DNA of 64,000 bases from Whitmania pigra (GCA_021613335.1 JAJTWR010000182.1:2271001-2335000), one strand, 5' to 3'. Numbered from the stretch's first letter, positions 50,143 to 64,000 are shown. The notes: generated from the letters alone by a model not told the origin. Numbers and translations: made by a program.

Positions 50143-50698
50143 TCTCTGATTTTCTGATGTTTTTGATGAAATTGTGGTTTGGAAAGAAAATTTTCTGTTA
50201 TGTGGGAAAGTTTATTTGGGTCCGGAAATAAAATTGCAGAGGTTAAACGTTTTGTTACTTTTTAGTAAAATAGTTTTATTTTAAAAAAGTTTAAAATAGT
50301 GATAGAGAACTCTGGCAATCGGTCCTTGATGGCCATTGGCTGTCTGGCTGCGTTAATAAAGTCTCATCTGTGTGATCGAATACTCAATCAGACGTTTTTA
50401 TTTTTTTTATAGTACAGCTGTGAACTAATTTTTAAATTCTTATGAGTTAAATATGCAAATTTCTATTAATGTAGACGTTTACTTTTACTAAGTTTGTTTA
50501 TTTTCTGGCTAGCCAAATATTGATAAGTCGTGTATTTCGGTAAATTTTGGATGTGAGATTATATGTTCTGCATTAAGTTTTACATTTTATAAAACATTTT
50601 TATTTTTTAATGCACAAGTTTGCCATTTTAATGAATGTGTGAAGAGGTCACGCTTTACTATGATTTATTTCTTTATATTATTTACAGCATAATCAAAT
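50143..50698. other. Spacer between NOB1 and DENR
   Basis: AT-rich interval with no coding frame. A TTTACAG acceptor-like site at about 50682-50688, eleven bases before the DENR start codon, suggests the start codon exon has an upstream untranslated exon in this interval. Confidence 0.45.
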
Positions 50699-52313
50699 AT
50701 GGCCGAAACAGTAACTGCATCCAAGTTTATGCCATATACTGGCCCAATCGAAGGAGTTCATTATCCTTTGAATGTCGTTTATTGTCCTCCAGATAGTAAG
50801 CTATACGTTTTGTTGTTATTGAGCTTGAAGTTACTACATTTCACAAATTGCAAAATTAGCAATAGAATTGAATAAGCTAATAAGAATATAATAGCTTTGA
50901 TTTCGTGTCATTACGAGCTGCACATTGTACAATTGGTTAATATTTTCTGGTGATGTGAGTATACACTTAATGACAATACACTTAATTACATTTTGTAGTT
51001 AGCATATTTAAGGACTTTTTTTATAATTATAAAACTGTTAATTTGTTTAATTCATTTAATTTTACTAATCCCATTCATTTCATAAACTTTCAAGTATGCG
51101 ACGGATGGCCATTAGAGGTTAGTTGATGTTTCCAGTGCACAAATTTATCTGTGAAATTTAGTGAATTCCTCAATGCAACAAAACAAATTTATTTGATAGT
51201 TGTCTGTTTTTACAATCTTTCGACTGAATTATTTGCAGTATATTTTGAGTTATTGTTATTCCAAGTGTACTGTCAACAAAATTGTCATTTATTTCAAAAT
51301 CAGTACTGCGAGTTTCATCCTCATTATGAGAAGGCCAAGGAATGGGCAGAGAAGAATCTCGCGGACGACGTGAAGGATCTCATTATTGGTTTGATTCAAC
51401 GATAATCGTTTTAACATCTGCAACTGTCATCAAGTAACGTGTCCTTTTTAAACCGTAATCCGACGATCAGGATCGACAGGAGACGGAGAGACGGCCGAAG
51501 GAGACAAAAAAAAGAGGCAGACGAGAGGTGGAAAGGGGCTTATAAAAATGAAGCAGAAGCAGGATGTTGAGAAGAAGATTTGTCTGTCCAGGGCAAGCAG
51601 AGGCAAGAAGAAATTTGTCACTGTGGTCTCTGGACTCAGCACTTACGGTTGGTGTTGCCCGAAATCATTGCACAAAGATAACCGATAAGCATCTCCGATG
51701 ATTTAGGATTCAATTTTTACTTTCCCAGAAATTGATCTCAAAGTCGCCAGCAAGTTCTTCGGAGGTCGATTTGCTTGCGGAAGTTCGGTCACCGGAGACG
51801 ACGAGATTGTCATCCAGGGAGACGTCAAGGATGACTTGTTCGACGTGCTCGTCGAAAAATGGCCACAGGTCACTTAATATTACTTTCTTGCACTCAGGAT
51901 TTTATTAATTTAAAACATGAATAGTGTTTGTTACTGTTGGGGTGTTGCGGTAGTTTGTAATGTATTATTGTTCCTTTTTATTAATTGTATTGGCTTGCAT
52001 CTTTGACCTTTTGATAAACATTCTATATAATATATGCCTGTATAATTTGTATAATTCTGTATAATATATATATAGGTGCCTATCTATTGTGGAGTGAGCA
52101 CCCATTTGTGCATTACTGCTGTATTGCTTCAGTGAAGTCCAAAACAATGGAGATGATTGCTTACATGATAATTATTTGATCTCTTAATTTTCATTGCTTA
52201 TTATTCATTAAGTATTAGTTAATTAATTCACATTTATTTATTTTTTAATGTTTATTTCCTTGTAGATTGATGAAGACACCATTGAAGATTTGGGTGACCA
52301 AAAGAGACAGTGA
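50699..52313 (+). CDS. DENR: DENR, density-regulated protein with C-terminal SUI1 domain
   Basis: Six coding exons: 50699-50795, 51095-51117 (23-nt micro-exon), 51304-51388, 51471-51647, 51729-51868, 52266-52313. Phases agree and give 189 residues (human 198). The N-terminal part YPLNVVYC...[22 protein letters not shown] matches the Cys-containing MCTS1-binding region, with two extra residues in the first Cys pair spacing relative to human YCGVC. A Lys-rich linker ([20 protein letters not shown]) follows. The SUI1 domain includes [39 protein letters not shown] and the end [13 protein letters not shown]. With MCTS1, DENR promotes tRNA/40S recycling and re-initiation. The gene is 595 bp downstream of NOB1 on the same strand. 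Confidence 0.95.
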
Positions 52314-52363
52314 TGTCCAACATATGATTTCATTTTTTTTTAAATGATTAGGATGTTTCATTA

Positions 52364-52369
52364 AATAAA
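52364..52369 (+). terminator. Polyadenylation signal of DENR
   Basis: AATAAA 50 bp after the stop codon, within ATTAAATAAACC. Confidence 0.55.
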
Positions 52370-53167
52370 CCAATATAAGTAAATTGTTTGGCAAAATTTT
52401 GTGCGTGTTCGAGATGTAGTTTCTGCAGGATGCCATTTTATTTGCAGTTAAAAAGATAAGCCAATGTCTGAGATTATTATTAGATTGTAGCCTGATCCAA
52501 TTTTCTAAATTTGGTGTTTTTGTGTTATTTATCGGGTATAATATTAATATATATAAATATTACAAACCATTTTAAACGTCCACTATGTTTTGTTGATTCT
52601 CTGAGGAATTTGATGTTAAGAGGCCAATGCTTGTTTCTGGTTAATGGCTAGTTATGAGCTTATAATTGCAACGATTTATCCCATAGAAACAACTTGTCTC
52701 ACAACTAATAGTTGAAAGCCAAAACTCAATTGGACTAACTTCTTTGCTGCAACGATAAGTAGCTAGAGCTTGCCTCGACTGAGTATTCAAGTAATAAATC
52801 TGATCTTTTCATTAGTCTTGCTAATTAACCGATCTCGAACCACTTCTTGTTCGTTAATAAACCCCATGGTACAGACGCCATGGGTTGAATGTTAGCTCGT
52901 TTTGAAGGGCTGTTTAAACGTAACGTAGTTTTATGGCGGCAGAGTTTTTGCCCAACTTATTCAGATTATTTTCTCCATTGTTAACATAATGTTTTGATTG
53001 TAGCTATAGTACATATATTACTGAACATAGAATTAAAAATGATCAATCTCAATAAAGATATTTTAAAGATTTATCGTTATGTATGTTGGCCATTAATTTC
53101 TGCCTCAAGTATTTCTCTGCCTGCTTCATGGACTTTGAAGTCGGTTTTGGGAAAGTCCCTCGTTGTT
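52370..53167. other. Convergent spacer between DENR and proline iminopeptidase
   Basis: Nearly 0.8 kb with no gene-like frame. It must contain the 3' UTR of the iminopeptidase gene; no clear minus-strand AATAAA was found. Confidence 0.45.
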
Positions 53168-55873
<2,706 letters not shown>

Positions 55874-56185
55874 TCTTCCCGTCAACTTAAAACTGCTGCT
55901 TGGGCGAAAATATGCTTTTAACCTTTACAATAACGTCAATTTAAGTTATTATTATTATAATTTTTGTAGATCAGTATAGAGTAGTGTAATGAGTAATATA
56001 TTGTAAATAACTTCTAAAAGTAGGCTATGATTTTAGACGTCGAATTAAGTGATGACTTACAAAAATTCCCTTTAAACTCTCAAAAAACCAGAAACCCAGC
56101 GTCGCATGCTCTCACATGACTGACATTTTATAGTCGATAACAACAGAGCGACAGAGCGTAACTGCAGAATATGGCTTCGCGTCCG

Positions 56186-56412
56186 AGTTAGTGGCGTCAG
56201 TGGTTAAGGCTTTCGCTTTGGCGCAGCTCCCTTAGTTCAATTACCAGCTTCTCGTAAGAATTTCCACAACCAATATTAACTAATAATAACTAATATTAAC
56301 TAATAATGACTAATATTAACCAATAATAACTAATATAATTAACTCTATAACTAATATTATAGTATAATATGGCTTATGGCTCTTTATAAATAAACATACT
56401 ATTACTATTAGT
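56186..56412 (+). mobile_element. Divergent tRNA-derived SINE
   Basis: The head has a strong A-box context (TAGTGGCGTCAGTGGTTAAG) and a B-box-like AGTTCAATTACC about 45 bp on. The body is made of CTAATATTAACTAATAATAA repeats, and the end TTTATAAATAAACATACTAT followed by TACTATTAG resembles the tails of the other SINE copies. The folded head is too degenerate to be a working tRNA gene. Confidence 0.55.
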
Positions 56413-57288
56413 TTATAGCATGAATGAAAAATAACAGTGACTTGTAAAAGTGGGTCGAGATTTTTTTATGAATGATTTACGAATGATACTAAAAGCGAGC
56501 ACGCGATGAAGTTCAGCTACTATCATATCTATGATATCTTGATAGGTGATACCAAAAATTGATTTCACGGTTGCAATCACATTTTCCAAGGTTTGTGTGG
56601 ACACAAACTATCTTAGGTCACTGACAGATTTGAAATTTCTCTAACATTTAAGGATGTTTTTTCCGAATAATTTTTTTCATATTTTAATTTGGCTTGTGCA
56701 TCGACGCAAATACAATCATAATTTTTAACCAAATCTCGTAGCGTAATTTTAAAAGTATTTGTGTTTAAGTTAAAATTTCCATTTGTATATCGTTCTAACC
56801 AGTCGTTCCTTAATCCCCGTTAATCAGAAAAATTCCTCGAATGACGATAAAAATCACTTAGATGCTTTTGAACTTTCATTAATAATCCCGTTAATAACGA
56901 AATTGAAAGTCAAACGCCTACAGGCAAATGAGATTGCAGGATGGCGAAGCTATTGTCATATCAGTTACCGTCCGCTACCATACGGCTGTTTTATGGCACA
57001 GCGGAAAGGGTTAGCCAGTTTCTTGACATCAAAGAATTTGAGATTCTTTTGAAAACACGATTTGACTACAAACCAAAAGTGAAATCTGTTCTAGAATTGT
57101 TAATTTATACAAAAAAAGGCTTCCGAATTATCAAAATTTAATGATTTGGGATGTATAAATTTAAAATTAGTTTTAAACTGTTAAATGAAAATGCTTCAAG
57201 TATTTGCTGTTGCGGAAAAAATAAGTAACATTTGTTAATATATTTATTAATTTGCCTGAGTCATAAGGTATGAATCCTAATATATATG

Positions 57289-57322
<34 letters not shown>
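57289..57322. repeat. TA dinucleotide microsatellite
   Basis: Roughly sixteen TA units followed by ACATACATATACATA. Confidence 0.9.
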
Positions 57323-57325
<3 letters not shown>

Positions 57326-57727
57326 CATATACATAGGTTTGCGTCATTCAGGTGATGGGTCAGAAACAATACAAAACAGCATAAAACAATGCAGTACAAC
57401 ACAACACAATACAATACCTTAGAATTGTTAGTGAATCAAAATTGATTGACAACCGTTTGTATTGAATAAATTCCCAATCAAATTGAAATGCATCTCGACT
57501 GAGTGAATGTCCAAACATTTTACCAAACACTTTCATTGCTTACATTTCATATTCACTTTTCCAAACAAGTCGTTTATTTCATCTGCCACAAAAGCTTGCA
57601 GCCCGGGAAAAGTGTTAAACAGAGAATCCCCCTACAATCAATCACGAATGAACGGCTAATAGTTTTACAGTTCAACTTCCTCTGCTTTGATGGGGGGTCT
57701 TATGAATAGGAATTGTCTCCAGGTAAG

Positions 57728-57735
57728 TATAAATA
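57728..57735 (+). promoter_or_regulatory. Possible TATA box of the first Unc4-like homeobox gene
   Basis: TATAAATA followed by GG, about 390 bp before the start codon at 58118. Good match to a TATA element in the right orientation, but there is no independent evidence for transcription start. Confidence 0.3.
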
Positions 57736-58117
57736 GGAATCTCTAATACCGGTGTCTTAACTGTTTTACCGAACGAGAGATTTGTGGATTGCAGAGATTG
57801 CTTTGAGGAGATATTATAATAATTCAGAATTTTTATTTGTGGACGATTATTGTCGAATAATTTGAAACTAATATTTTGTGATTTCAGTACTTCTCTTGTT
57901 GAAAGGATACAGAGCCAAGGAGTTGATTTTACAAGAGTTTATGACATTTTTTTTCTTAATTTTGGATTTTTGATAATTTTTGGAAGCTGTGTTTCAAACT
58001 TAAAGAGCATTTGGCCTCCATAAATTTATCTGTTGTTTTTAGTTACTGGTTCTAAATAAATAAATAAAATAATAACAATAATATTAATATATTGAAATAA
58101 TATTTACTGCTTTTAAA

Positions 58118-59762
58118 ATGTTAAACGACTTTTCATTCAGCGATGATAACGATAGTGAGAAGAAAAACAAAAATCATAATATTGATGACGACTACGATGA
58201 TGATGATGATGATGATGATGATGACATCAACATTAACATCAACATCAATAACATCAACAAGAATAACAACAACATTCTCAGATCTACCTTCTTTCCAGGT
58301 TTTCCAAGACTTCCATTCATTCCAGGCCTTCAGCCTCCACTCATCCACCCATGGAACCTTCACCCTTCTTCTCCCTTTTTCAGCCAAAACTCAATCTCAT
58401 CGAAGGTACCTTTCCAGGGTGTTGGATCCTTAGATCCACTCCATCGCGTCAGCACAAGGACTTGCTCTTCAGGTTGAATTTTCAATTAATATTTTATTAA
58501 GTTTATAACTTTAGGCTAAATTCAGTGTTGTTCAGGATGTTGCAGCCCTAGATTGTAACAAGACTGTTGCATAGCTAGTACACAGTAGTAGATACAATCA
58601 AGAGAGAAAGTAAATTAGAATAAATTTAACTTCAACTTTCTTGTAATAATCATTCCACCAATTTTACCAATTAAGGTTTCAGCGCACTCACATCGACGAG
58701 CGTGGTGCTGGAAGATGGGAACAAGACGAGTCTTTCCAAGTGGCAGCAGCATCATCTGGAGTCTTTCTTTACCAGGCAACATTATCCGAACAAGGAAGCA
58801 GTCAAGGATCTGTCGGCATGGCTTGGACTCAGCGAGAATAAGCTGCAGGTAAGTCGATGTCAATGGACGGGTTTGAAGGCGGGAAATCATTTAGTTACAT
58901 TTGTAGATGTAAATTTAATTGCAATTAATACGTAATTTTTATATAATATTAATTTTTGTAATTACTAATCATGATGGGTAGTAACTTGTACATTTTTAAA
59001 AAGATAGTTTAAAATATCATAGTACAACATTTGACAGCTTTTAAAAATATAAAATCCATCTTTAAAAACTTTCAGAAATTACGTAAACAATTACCTTTAC
59101 AAAACCAATTCTTCCAGATTTGGTTCCAAAACCGTCGTGCCAAGCACCGTAGAATGGAGCATACCCGCAAAAAGCCAGGCCGTCCCTCTCTAGCCCATCC
59201 CCCCACCAACTGCAGTGGAGTGCCCATACCGGAGGAGGAAGTAAAGAAACGAAAAAGAAGATCCCGTTCCAAGAAAATTGCAGACCGGCATGCTGAAGAA
59301 ACCACGGTTAAAGACGAACCGAGCGAATCCGGTTGGATTACCGGACATAGTCAAACCTTTAGTAGGGACGACTCGGGGACACACGGAGCCGAGATGGACT
59401 GCAACGAGGCCGACTCCACCAGCGACACGTGCGACGTGAACCGGCGAGAATCGAAACGCTTCATTCCAGTCGATAATCTATGTACGATATCGAGATGCGA
59501 ATCGGACGATGAAGATGACTTCATCGATGTTTGTTCGTCTCCTCTTCATCACTCCACACCTCACGCTCCCGGGTTCAAGACCCACGAAAGGTCGCTGTTC
59601 GACAGTGGCATTGATTCTTTATCGTCGTCGCTTCTTCAGCAAGAACTGGCCACCTCTTCTTCGACTAGTCTCGATTTGAGGTCAAGTACAAGCAAAAGGT
59701 CATCGACGACGGCTAAGAAACTACTATTCGGCATCGATAACATTCTAGGCTTTGACAGTTGA
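58118..59762 (+). CDS. Unc4/UNCX-like paired-class homeodomain protein, copy 1
   Basis: Three coding exons (58118-58472, 58676-58848, 59118-59762) in phase, 390 residues. The homeodomain has helix 1 SKWQQHHLESFFTRQ, helix 2 EAVKDLSAWLGLS and helix 3 ENKLQIWFQNRRAKHRR, with Gln at position 50. The intron between KLQ and IWFQ is at the 46/47 site typical of paired-class genes. The N-terminal arm (LEDGNKTSLS) lacks the usual Arg/Lys cluster. After the domain, KKPGRPSLAHPPTNCSGVPI matches the KGPGRPAHN.HPTTCSGEP signature of Unc4/UNCX. The C-terminus has DSGIDSLSSS and ends LLFGIDNILGFDS, an eh1-like Groucho-binding motif. The N-terminus carries a poly-Asp tract and an (Ile-Asn) run encoded by microsatellite DNA. 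It is likely a neural or segmental transcriptional repressor, by family knowledge. Confidence 0.85.
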
Positions 59763-60457
59763 TTGGTTGATTATAATTACATTCAATTTCTATTGGCTGA
59801 TTAGGTAATTAAGTTGTAAATATTAATTAGCTAATAATAATGAGCATCATGCAATCAAAATATATTCTCTTGTGATTTTGAAAGTCTTTCGCTTGCGATT
59901 GTTTGTTTAGGTTTATAATAGATTTAAAGCTTTTCTATGGAAGTTCTATTTCAGTTTAATAATTATTATTTAATATTTTTAAATAAAATATTTTGCAGCA
60001 TTTTGACTCGGTGTTTTATAATAAATAGGATTCAAACTAATCCATATTTTATTTTATTAAATTATGACTTGATAAAAATCTTCCAGAATTAATGTAAACT
60101 AAAAATTATCGATTTCTTAGAATTCTTTCTAATGAAATTATCATACTGCCTCTGGATGTCTCTTTTTTTAATAATCTTAAGATCCCAAAATAATGCTAAA
60201 AAATATTTTAAAGAAGAAACAATTATATTTTTAAAATTTTTATTAAAATAAAAAGGGATAAAAATTTTATTGAAAACAACAAAGTCAGTTATAAAGCAGT
60301 CCATCCTAAAACAGTTAACCAGTTAAAACAGTTTGGAGTTAACCAAACTAATTATTTATAATTAAATTATTTAAATTAATTACAATATCTATAATTTTCT
60401 TAATTACAGTATCTATAATTTTCTTAAATTATCTATTATTAAAGATTCTACTTTAAT
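59763..60457. other. Convergent spacer between the two homeobox genes
   Basis: About 0.7 kb, strongly AT-rich, holding both 3' ends. A plus-strand AATAAA at 59982 serves copy 1; several TTTATT hexamers near 60236-60300 could serve copy 2. No coding frame. Confidence 0.5.
59982..59987 (+). terminator. Polyadenylation signal of Unc4-like copy 1
   Basis: AATAAA 220 bp after the stop codon. Confidence 0.45.
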
Positions 60458-61878
60458 TCAATCCTCAATGCCTAACATGTTGTTAATACTAAAACTAAGT
60501 CTCTTTCTTGATTGCTTTTTCATTTCCAGACTGGAATCTTCGCTTCCTGGAATTGTTCCGATCGAAGACGTTGTCGTCATGGACTCGATGCCGCTGTCTG
60601 GAGTCTGATGAGCGGACGAATTGTCCGAAGTTCCTCGATGGACGACGGAGACGGTATGACGAGGCACAGGTGTGGAGTGGAACTGAGGAGAGCCTATGTC
60701 GAGCCTCGGAGAATTTAGTCTGCTCCGGTTGGGATATGGCGTGGAAAAGGAGGATCCGTTGAGACCCCTTGTTGGAATCGAAACGCCACCATCAGGATTC
60801 GAAGGATGGTCGTTATGGATGGAAGGATCTGTATCGCTGATGACTTTACTTGCTCTGTACGTGTCTGGTGGCATTTCATCGTCGCCGGAATAAGAATGTA
60901 GTTCTTCTTGGTGGGTATTGTTTCTTTCCATCCTGTTGACAGGCGAACCATCGCAGGTGGTCGGAGGATTCAAGGTGGGCGGTCTGCCAGGCCTTTTTCT
61001 CGTTTGATTCTTTTTGCGGTACTTTGCGCGACGATTTTGAAACCAGATCTAGTGAGTGAACCAGATTTTCAGAAAGTTACAAATGAGTTATCATTTATTA
61101 TTGTTTAACATGGAATTATGGTTTGTTATTAATAACAAAATTACAAAACAATTACAGAAATATACAGTTTTAGATATGATGACTTAGAATGACTTTAGAT
61201 GACTGATATCAATGCATAAACAGGCTTAAACGGTAAATAGATTAATAGTAAATTAATAGATTATTCATGAAACAGTCAAACATTGACGCATAAACAAAAC
61301 ATACCATCAGTTTTCGTTCACTTGTACCAAGCCTCTTCGCTATTTCTTCCCGCCGTTCTCTGGTAGGGTAGTGCTTCTCGTCGAAACATTTCTCCAACTC
61401 ATCCAACTGCCACGTTTGAAAAACTGAACGGTCGTCATCATCTAGATGGACTGTAGTATAATAAGATTCAATCAATCAATCAATCAGTTTTTCATGGATG
61501 ATAAATAATTGCGATTGAACTGAATGTGTCAGAATGTGGCAGAAAAAACAGATAATCACGTTATACTACTAGACGCTTGGAGATAATACTATCTTATTCA
61601 GTTCAAAATAGTTTAAATTTAATGTCTAAAGCTATTTATTAAGTAGTTGATTATTAGTTATAAACCGACTCACCGTAATTCGTTACGCCATCGAGCTGCC
61701 TTCCATTCTCGATGTTTCCATCCATCTGTGGAAGCGGCAGAGGCGGTTGATGGACGAAGGACAGACTGGAATTGATTGACAAGTAAGGAAAGAAGTTGAT
61801 GTTCCTGTTCACTGAGAACGATGTCATCAGAGGAAGCAATGGATGGCCGAATCTAGAATACAAGAATGGATTAAACAT
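60458..61878 (-). CDS. Unc4/UNCX-like paired-class homeodomain protein, copy 2
   Basis: Three coding exons on the minus strand (61674-61878, 61305-61450, 60458-61048) in phase, 313 residues. The homeodomain reads FQTWQLDELEKCFDEKHYP, then EEIAKRLGTSERKLM and IWFQNRRAKYRKKN, and is more canonical than copy 1. The intron positions and phases (phase 1 before the homeodomain, phase 0 at 46/47) are identical to copy 1. The post-homeodomain signature is KRPGRPPTLNPPTTCDGSPV. The C-terminus has PDSGIESM and ends LSFSINNMLGIED, an eh1-like motif. The N-terminus starts MFNPFLYSRFGHPLLPL and is rich in Phe, Pro and Ser. It is tail-to-tail with copy 1, which suggests an inverted local duplication. Groucho-dependent repression is inferred from the motif only. 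Confidence 0.87.
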
Positions 61879-62076
61879 CTTTTAAGATATTAATAATATT
61901 ACAATTACTATTAAATGCTAAATAAACAAATTTAAAAATGATTGAAGCAGTTATAGTTTAAAAATTCTCCGTTCAGCCTTCAGCTAATAGCTCCAAGAAC
62001 CAAAACACAGAGCAATCGAATCTCACAAAAAGCGGAAATAGAACCAGCCAAGAAATCAGTTTAAATATCATTTAAA
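61879..62076. other. Upstream region of Unc4-like copy 2
   Basis: Short AT-rich interval between the copy 2 start codon and a possible terminal exon of another minus-strand gene. No clear TATA element. Confidence 0.35.
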
Positions 62077-62308
62077 TCAACTTGTAAAATTCCATTGTTC
62101 CGACATCAAAAGAGAAACGAGTGTTGTCGCGAGGACAGCAAAATCAACCAGTATTTCAATATTCGGCAAGTCCCAAAGACCATCCTTAACAAGCCATGTT
62201 TTGAAGTCTGCTTGTAAATTGGATAAATCTTCTAACAAGGTATCCTCAAATTCTCTGAGGTCTGACAACAGTGAACTATTTCTATCTAAAATTGGACTGT
62301 TTTTGTGC
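62077..62308 (-). CDS. Possible orphan terminal exon, unknown protein
   Basis: On the minus strand a good acceptor (TTGATTAATTTTTTAG) is followed by an open frame to a stop at 62077. The roughly 77-residue product starts HKNSPILDRNSSLLSDLREF and includes FKTWLVKDGLWDLPN and a hydrophobic ILVDFAVLATTLVSLL segment near its end. Composition looks protein-like rather than AT-driven. I found no upstream exon with a matching donor within the window, and I do not recognise the family. It could be the last exon of a gene starting beyond 64000, or a chance frame. Confidence 0.3.
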
Positions 62309-64000
62309 TAAAAAATTAATCAAAAAGTTTGCTACTCGGTGTCAAGAGTTAGAAACGGTCTCTGAACGGTTGTTAGGGTGAAATTCTTACGTGGAATGAA
62401 GTGATTTTTAAAGTACGAAAAAATGTATTTAAAATTACACTTTGTTTATAATTAATGGGTGAATTGTCTCAAAGGAAACTTTTAAAAACATATACTTTCC
62501 TAACTATTTATAAAAATTAAGTAAATTAATTAACAGAAATGGTCAAATACCGTTCTACAGACAGAATGTTGAATTTTCAGTCGGAGTTACGCAATGATTT
62601 ACAAGGTGGAGGTGTGAAATGATTGAATTGAATTTAATTGAAGTGCTTGCGAAATCAATTTTTATTGAAAGGGCGACATACGCCATCAGAAGATGAAAAG
62701 GTGGGGTTGTCAAAAGTTGAGATTGACGCACCTTGTTAGACCCTTTTTTTTGTGGACAACTAAAAGATAACTTCATAATAGGAGCTGTTGTTGTTTTGCA
62801 GTGATGAATTTGCATTTCATTTTTAATATAATATTTGATTATTATTATTATTATTGTCCGCTAACGATGACTTTATTTATGATGTTTTTAAAATTTATAT
62901 CGTCTTTAAAGAAATCTGGTTTCAGAATGCCGAATGACGGTATTAAATAACAGCATATCTTTGTCCAGTAATAACTGGTAATGGATGATAGGTGCTTGTT
63001 AACGCTACTTTTGTATTATTATTATAATACTTATTATTATTATAATTATTATACTTATTATTATTACTACAAGCTAACAATGATTAGTAGCATAGAACTA
63101 TTGATTTTCAGATTGCGAATATTCTGACCTATTTTTGTTATTAGCTACATGGACGAACCTCAATTGTGACAATAGGTCTTGAAATAAAAGCGACGTTTTT
63201 CAGAAATTTTTATTAAATTTTAGTAATTCTTTATTAAATTTTATTAATAATAATTATTATTATTCATGAACGGAGAAAACTGACGAAAACGACTACGACG
63301 TTGAAGACGTGACAGCGACCTAATGACGGTTCCAAATGAACATTTTCCCAAACGCGAGTAAGTATTTCATTAAAATATTTAATAACTTTTTAACTAAAAT
63401 CAGCATTCTTGATTCAGATTCCAGTATTTGCATCTCAGAGAACAGCTACACCATTACAACTTCCCGGTTATAAAAAGAAACCCAACTAAGTACCAAGCCA
63501 ATGACAATGGTCATGTATTAAAACACTACAAGCTTGTTTAAGTTATTACTTTATTACTTAATCCACAGATTAAAAGTTAATCATCAGATAATAATTAAAT
63601 TACCTTAATCATCAGGTAATAATTGAACAAGTACTCCTCAACAGTTCCCCCCAAAAATTACGACATGGAATATTTACAACTTGTACATTTACAAGCTGAG
63701 ATGAATGAGTGACAAAGGACACAAAAAAAAAAGAAAATTAAAGAAAGCAGATTTACAAATAACGGTCTGCATCATTGTTTTGTATCTCGAACAATACAGT
63801 CAACAGAGAGAGAGTTTGTTTATGTTGAAACAACAAATCGTTGATGATCTTCATCCAAGGAATCGTTCATCTGAGGTTGTTCTTTATTTTCCGAAGCTGA
63901 ATTTTCATCGAAAAGCGATTTCCTTCCGTTGAAAATGTTCACAAAAACTATTTAGCAGGTAACGTTATCGTAGTTTGTGATGCGAGCACGCTCGTTCGAC
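62309..64000. other. AT-rich region with no supported gene
   Basis: AT-rich DNA with short (ATT)n tracts at about 62837-62854, 63015-63067 and 63245-63265. Small frames on both strands (62555-62815 minus, 63705-63932 plus) have no domain or splice support. Confidence 0.45.

Larger units (their letters stand above)
55874..58117. other. Intergenic region upstream of the iminopeptidase and first homeobox gene
   Basis: Divergent interval of 2.2 kb. It contains a degenerate SINE (56186-56412), a (TA)n tract at about 57289-57322, and a small plus-strand frame at 56941-57141 of 66 codons (start MAKLLSYQLPSATIRLF). That frame has no recognised domain and no splice support, so I do not call it a gene. 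Confidence 0.45.

Noticed and set aside
56941..57141. 66-codon plus-strand frame with protein-like codon use
   Set aside because: No recognisable domain, no Kozak or polyA support and no homologue I can name; left as unclassified intergenic sequence.

Overview
This is an animal nuclear genome window. It has AT-rich intergenic DNA, many short GT-AG introns, dense ATT/ATG microsatellites, a tRNA-derived SINE family, a hAT DNA transposon and a Helitron fragment. The protein set (TOCA/CIP4, NOB1, DENR, Iwr1, proline iminopeptidase, divergent Unc4-like homeodomain proteins, an Ig-only relative of L1/neuroglian) fits an invertebrate bilaterian. A lophotrochozoan such as a leech or another annelid is my best guess, but that is inference. 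All gene models below were assembled by eye from reading frames, splice consensus and codon phase; every accepted intron joins in phase.

Layout. 0.2-1.3 kb (-): single-exon N-terminal BRCT (microcephalin-like) gene. 1.86-2.21 kb: broken Helitron Rep fragment. 2.6-3.4 kb (+): single-exon Iwr1/SLC7A6OS. 4.05-11.95 kb (-): five-exon gene for a 2,335-residue protein with about 34 C2H2 zinc fingers. 12-18.4 kb: gene-free, with a visibly GC-richer block to about 16.9 kb. 18.46-26.13 kb (+): thirteen-exon transmembrane protein with five Ig domains. 27.82-46.86 kb (-): fourteen-exon F-BAR/HR1/SH3 protein of the CIP4/TOCA family, 529 residues. Its introns carry most of the repeats, including a SINE inside a hAT element inside an older SINE. 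47.32-50.10 kb (+): NOB1, sharing a 464-bp head-to-head promoter interval with the CIP4-like gene. 50.70-52.31 kb (+): DENR. 53.17-55.87 kb (-): proline iminopeptidase, convergent with DENR. 58.12-59.76 kb (+) and 60.46-61.88 kb (-): two tail-to-tail Unc4-like homeobox genes with the same intron phases and related C-terminal motifs. 62-64 kb: little, except one possible orphan terminal exon.

No operon-like arrangement is evident. NOB1 (18S rRNA 3' end maturation) and DENR (translation initiation and recycling) are adjacent and on the same strand, but nothing in sequence couples them. The most distinctive features are the homeobox gene pair, the nested transposon, and four introns in which a tandem or local repeat includes or abuts a splice site.
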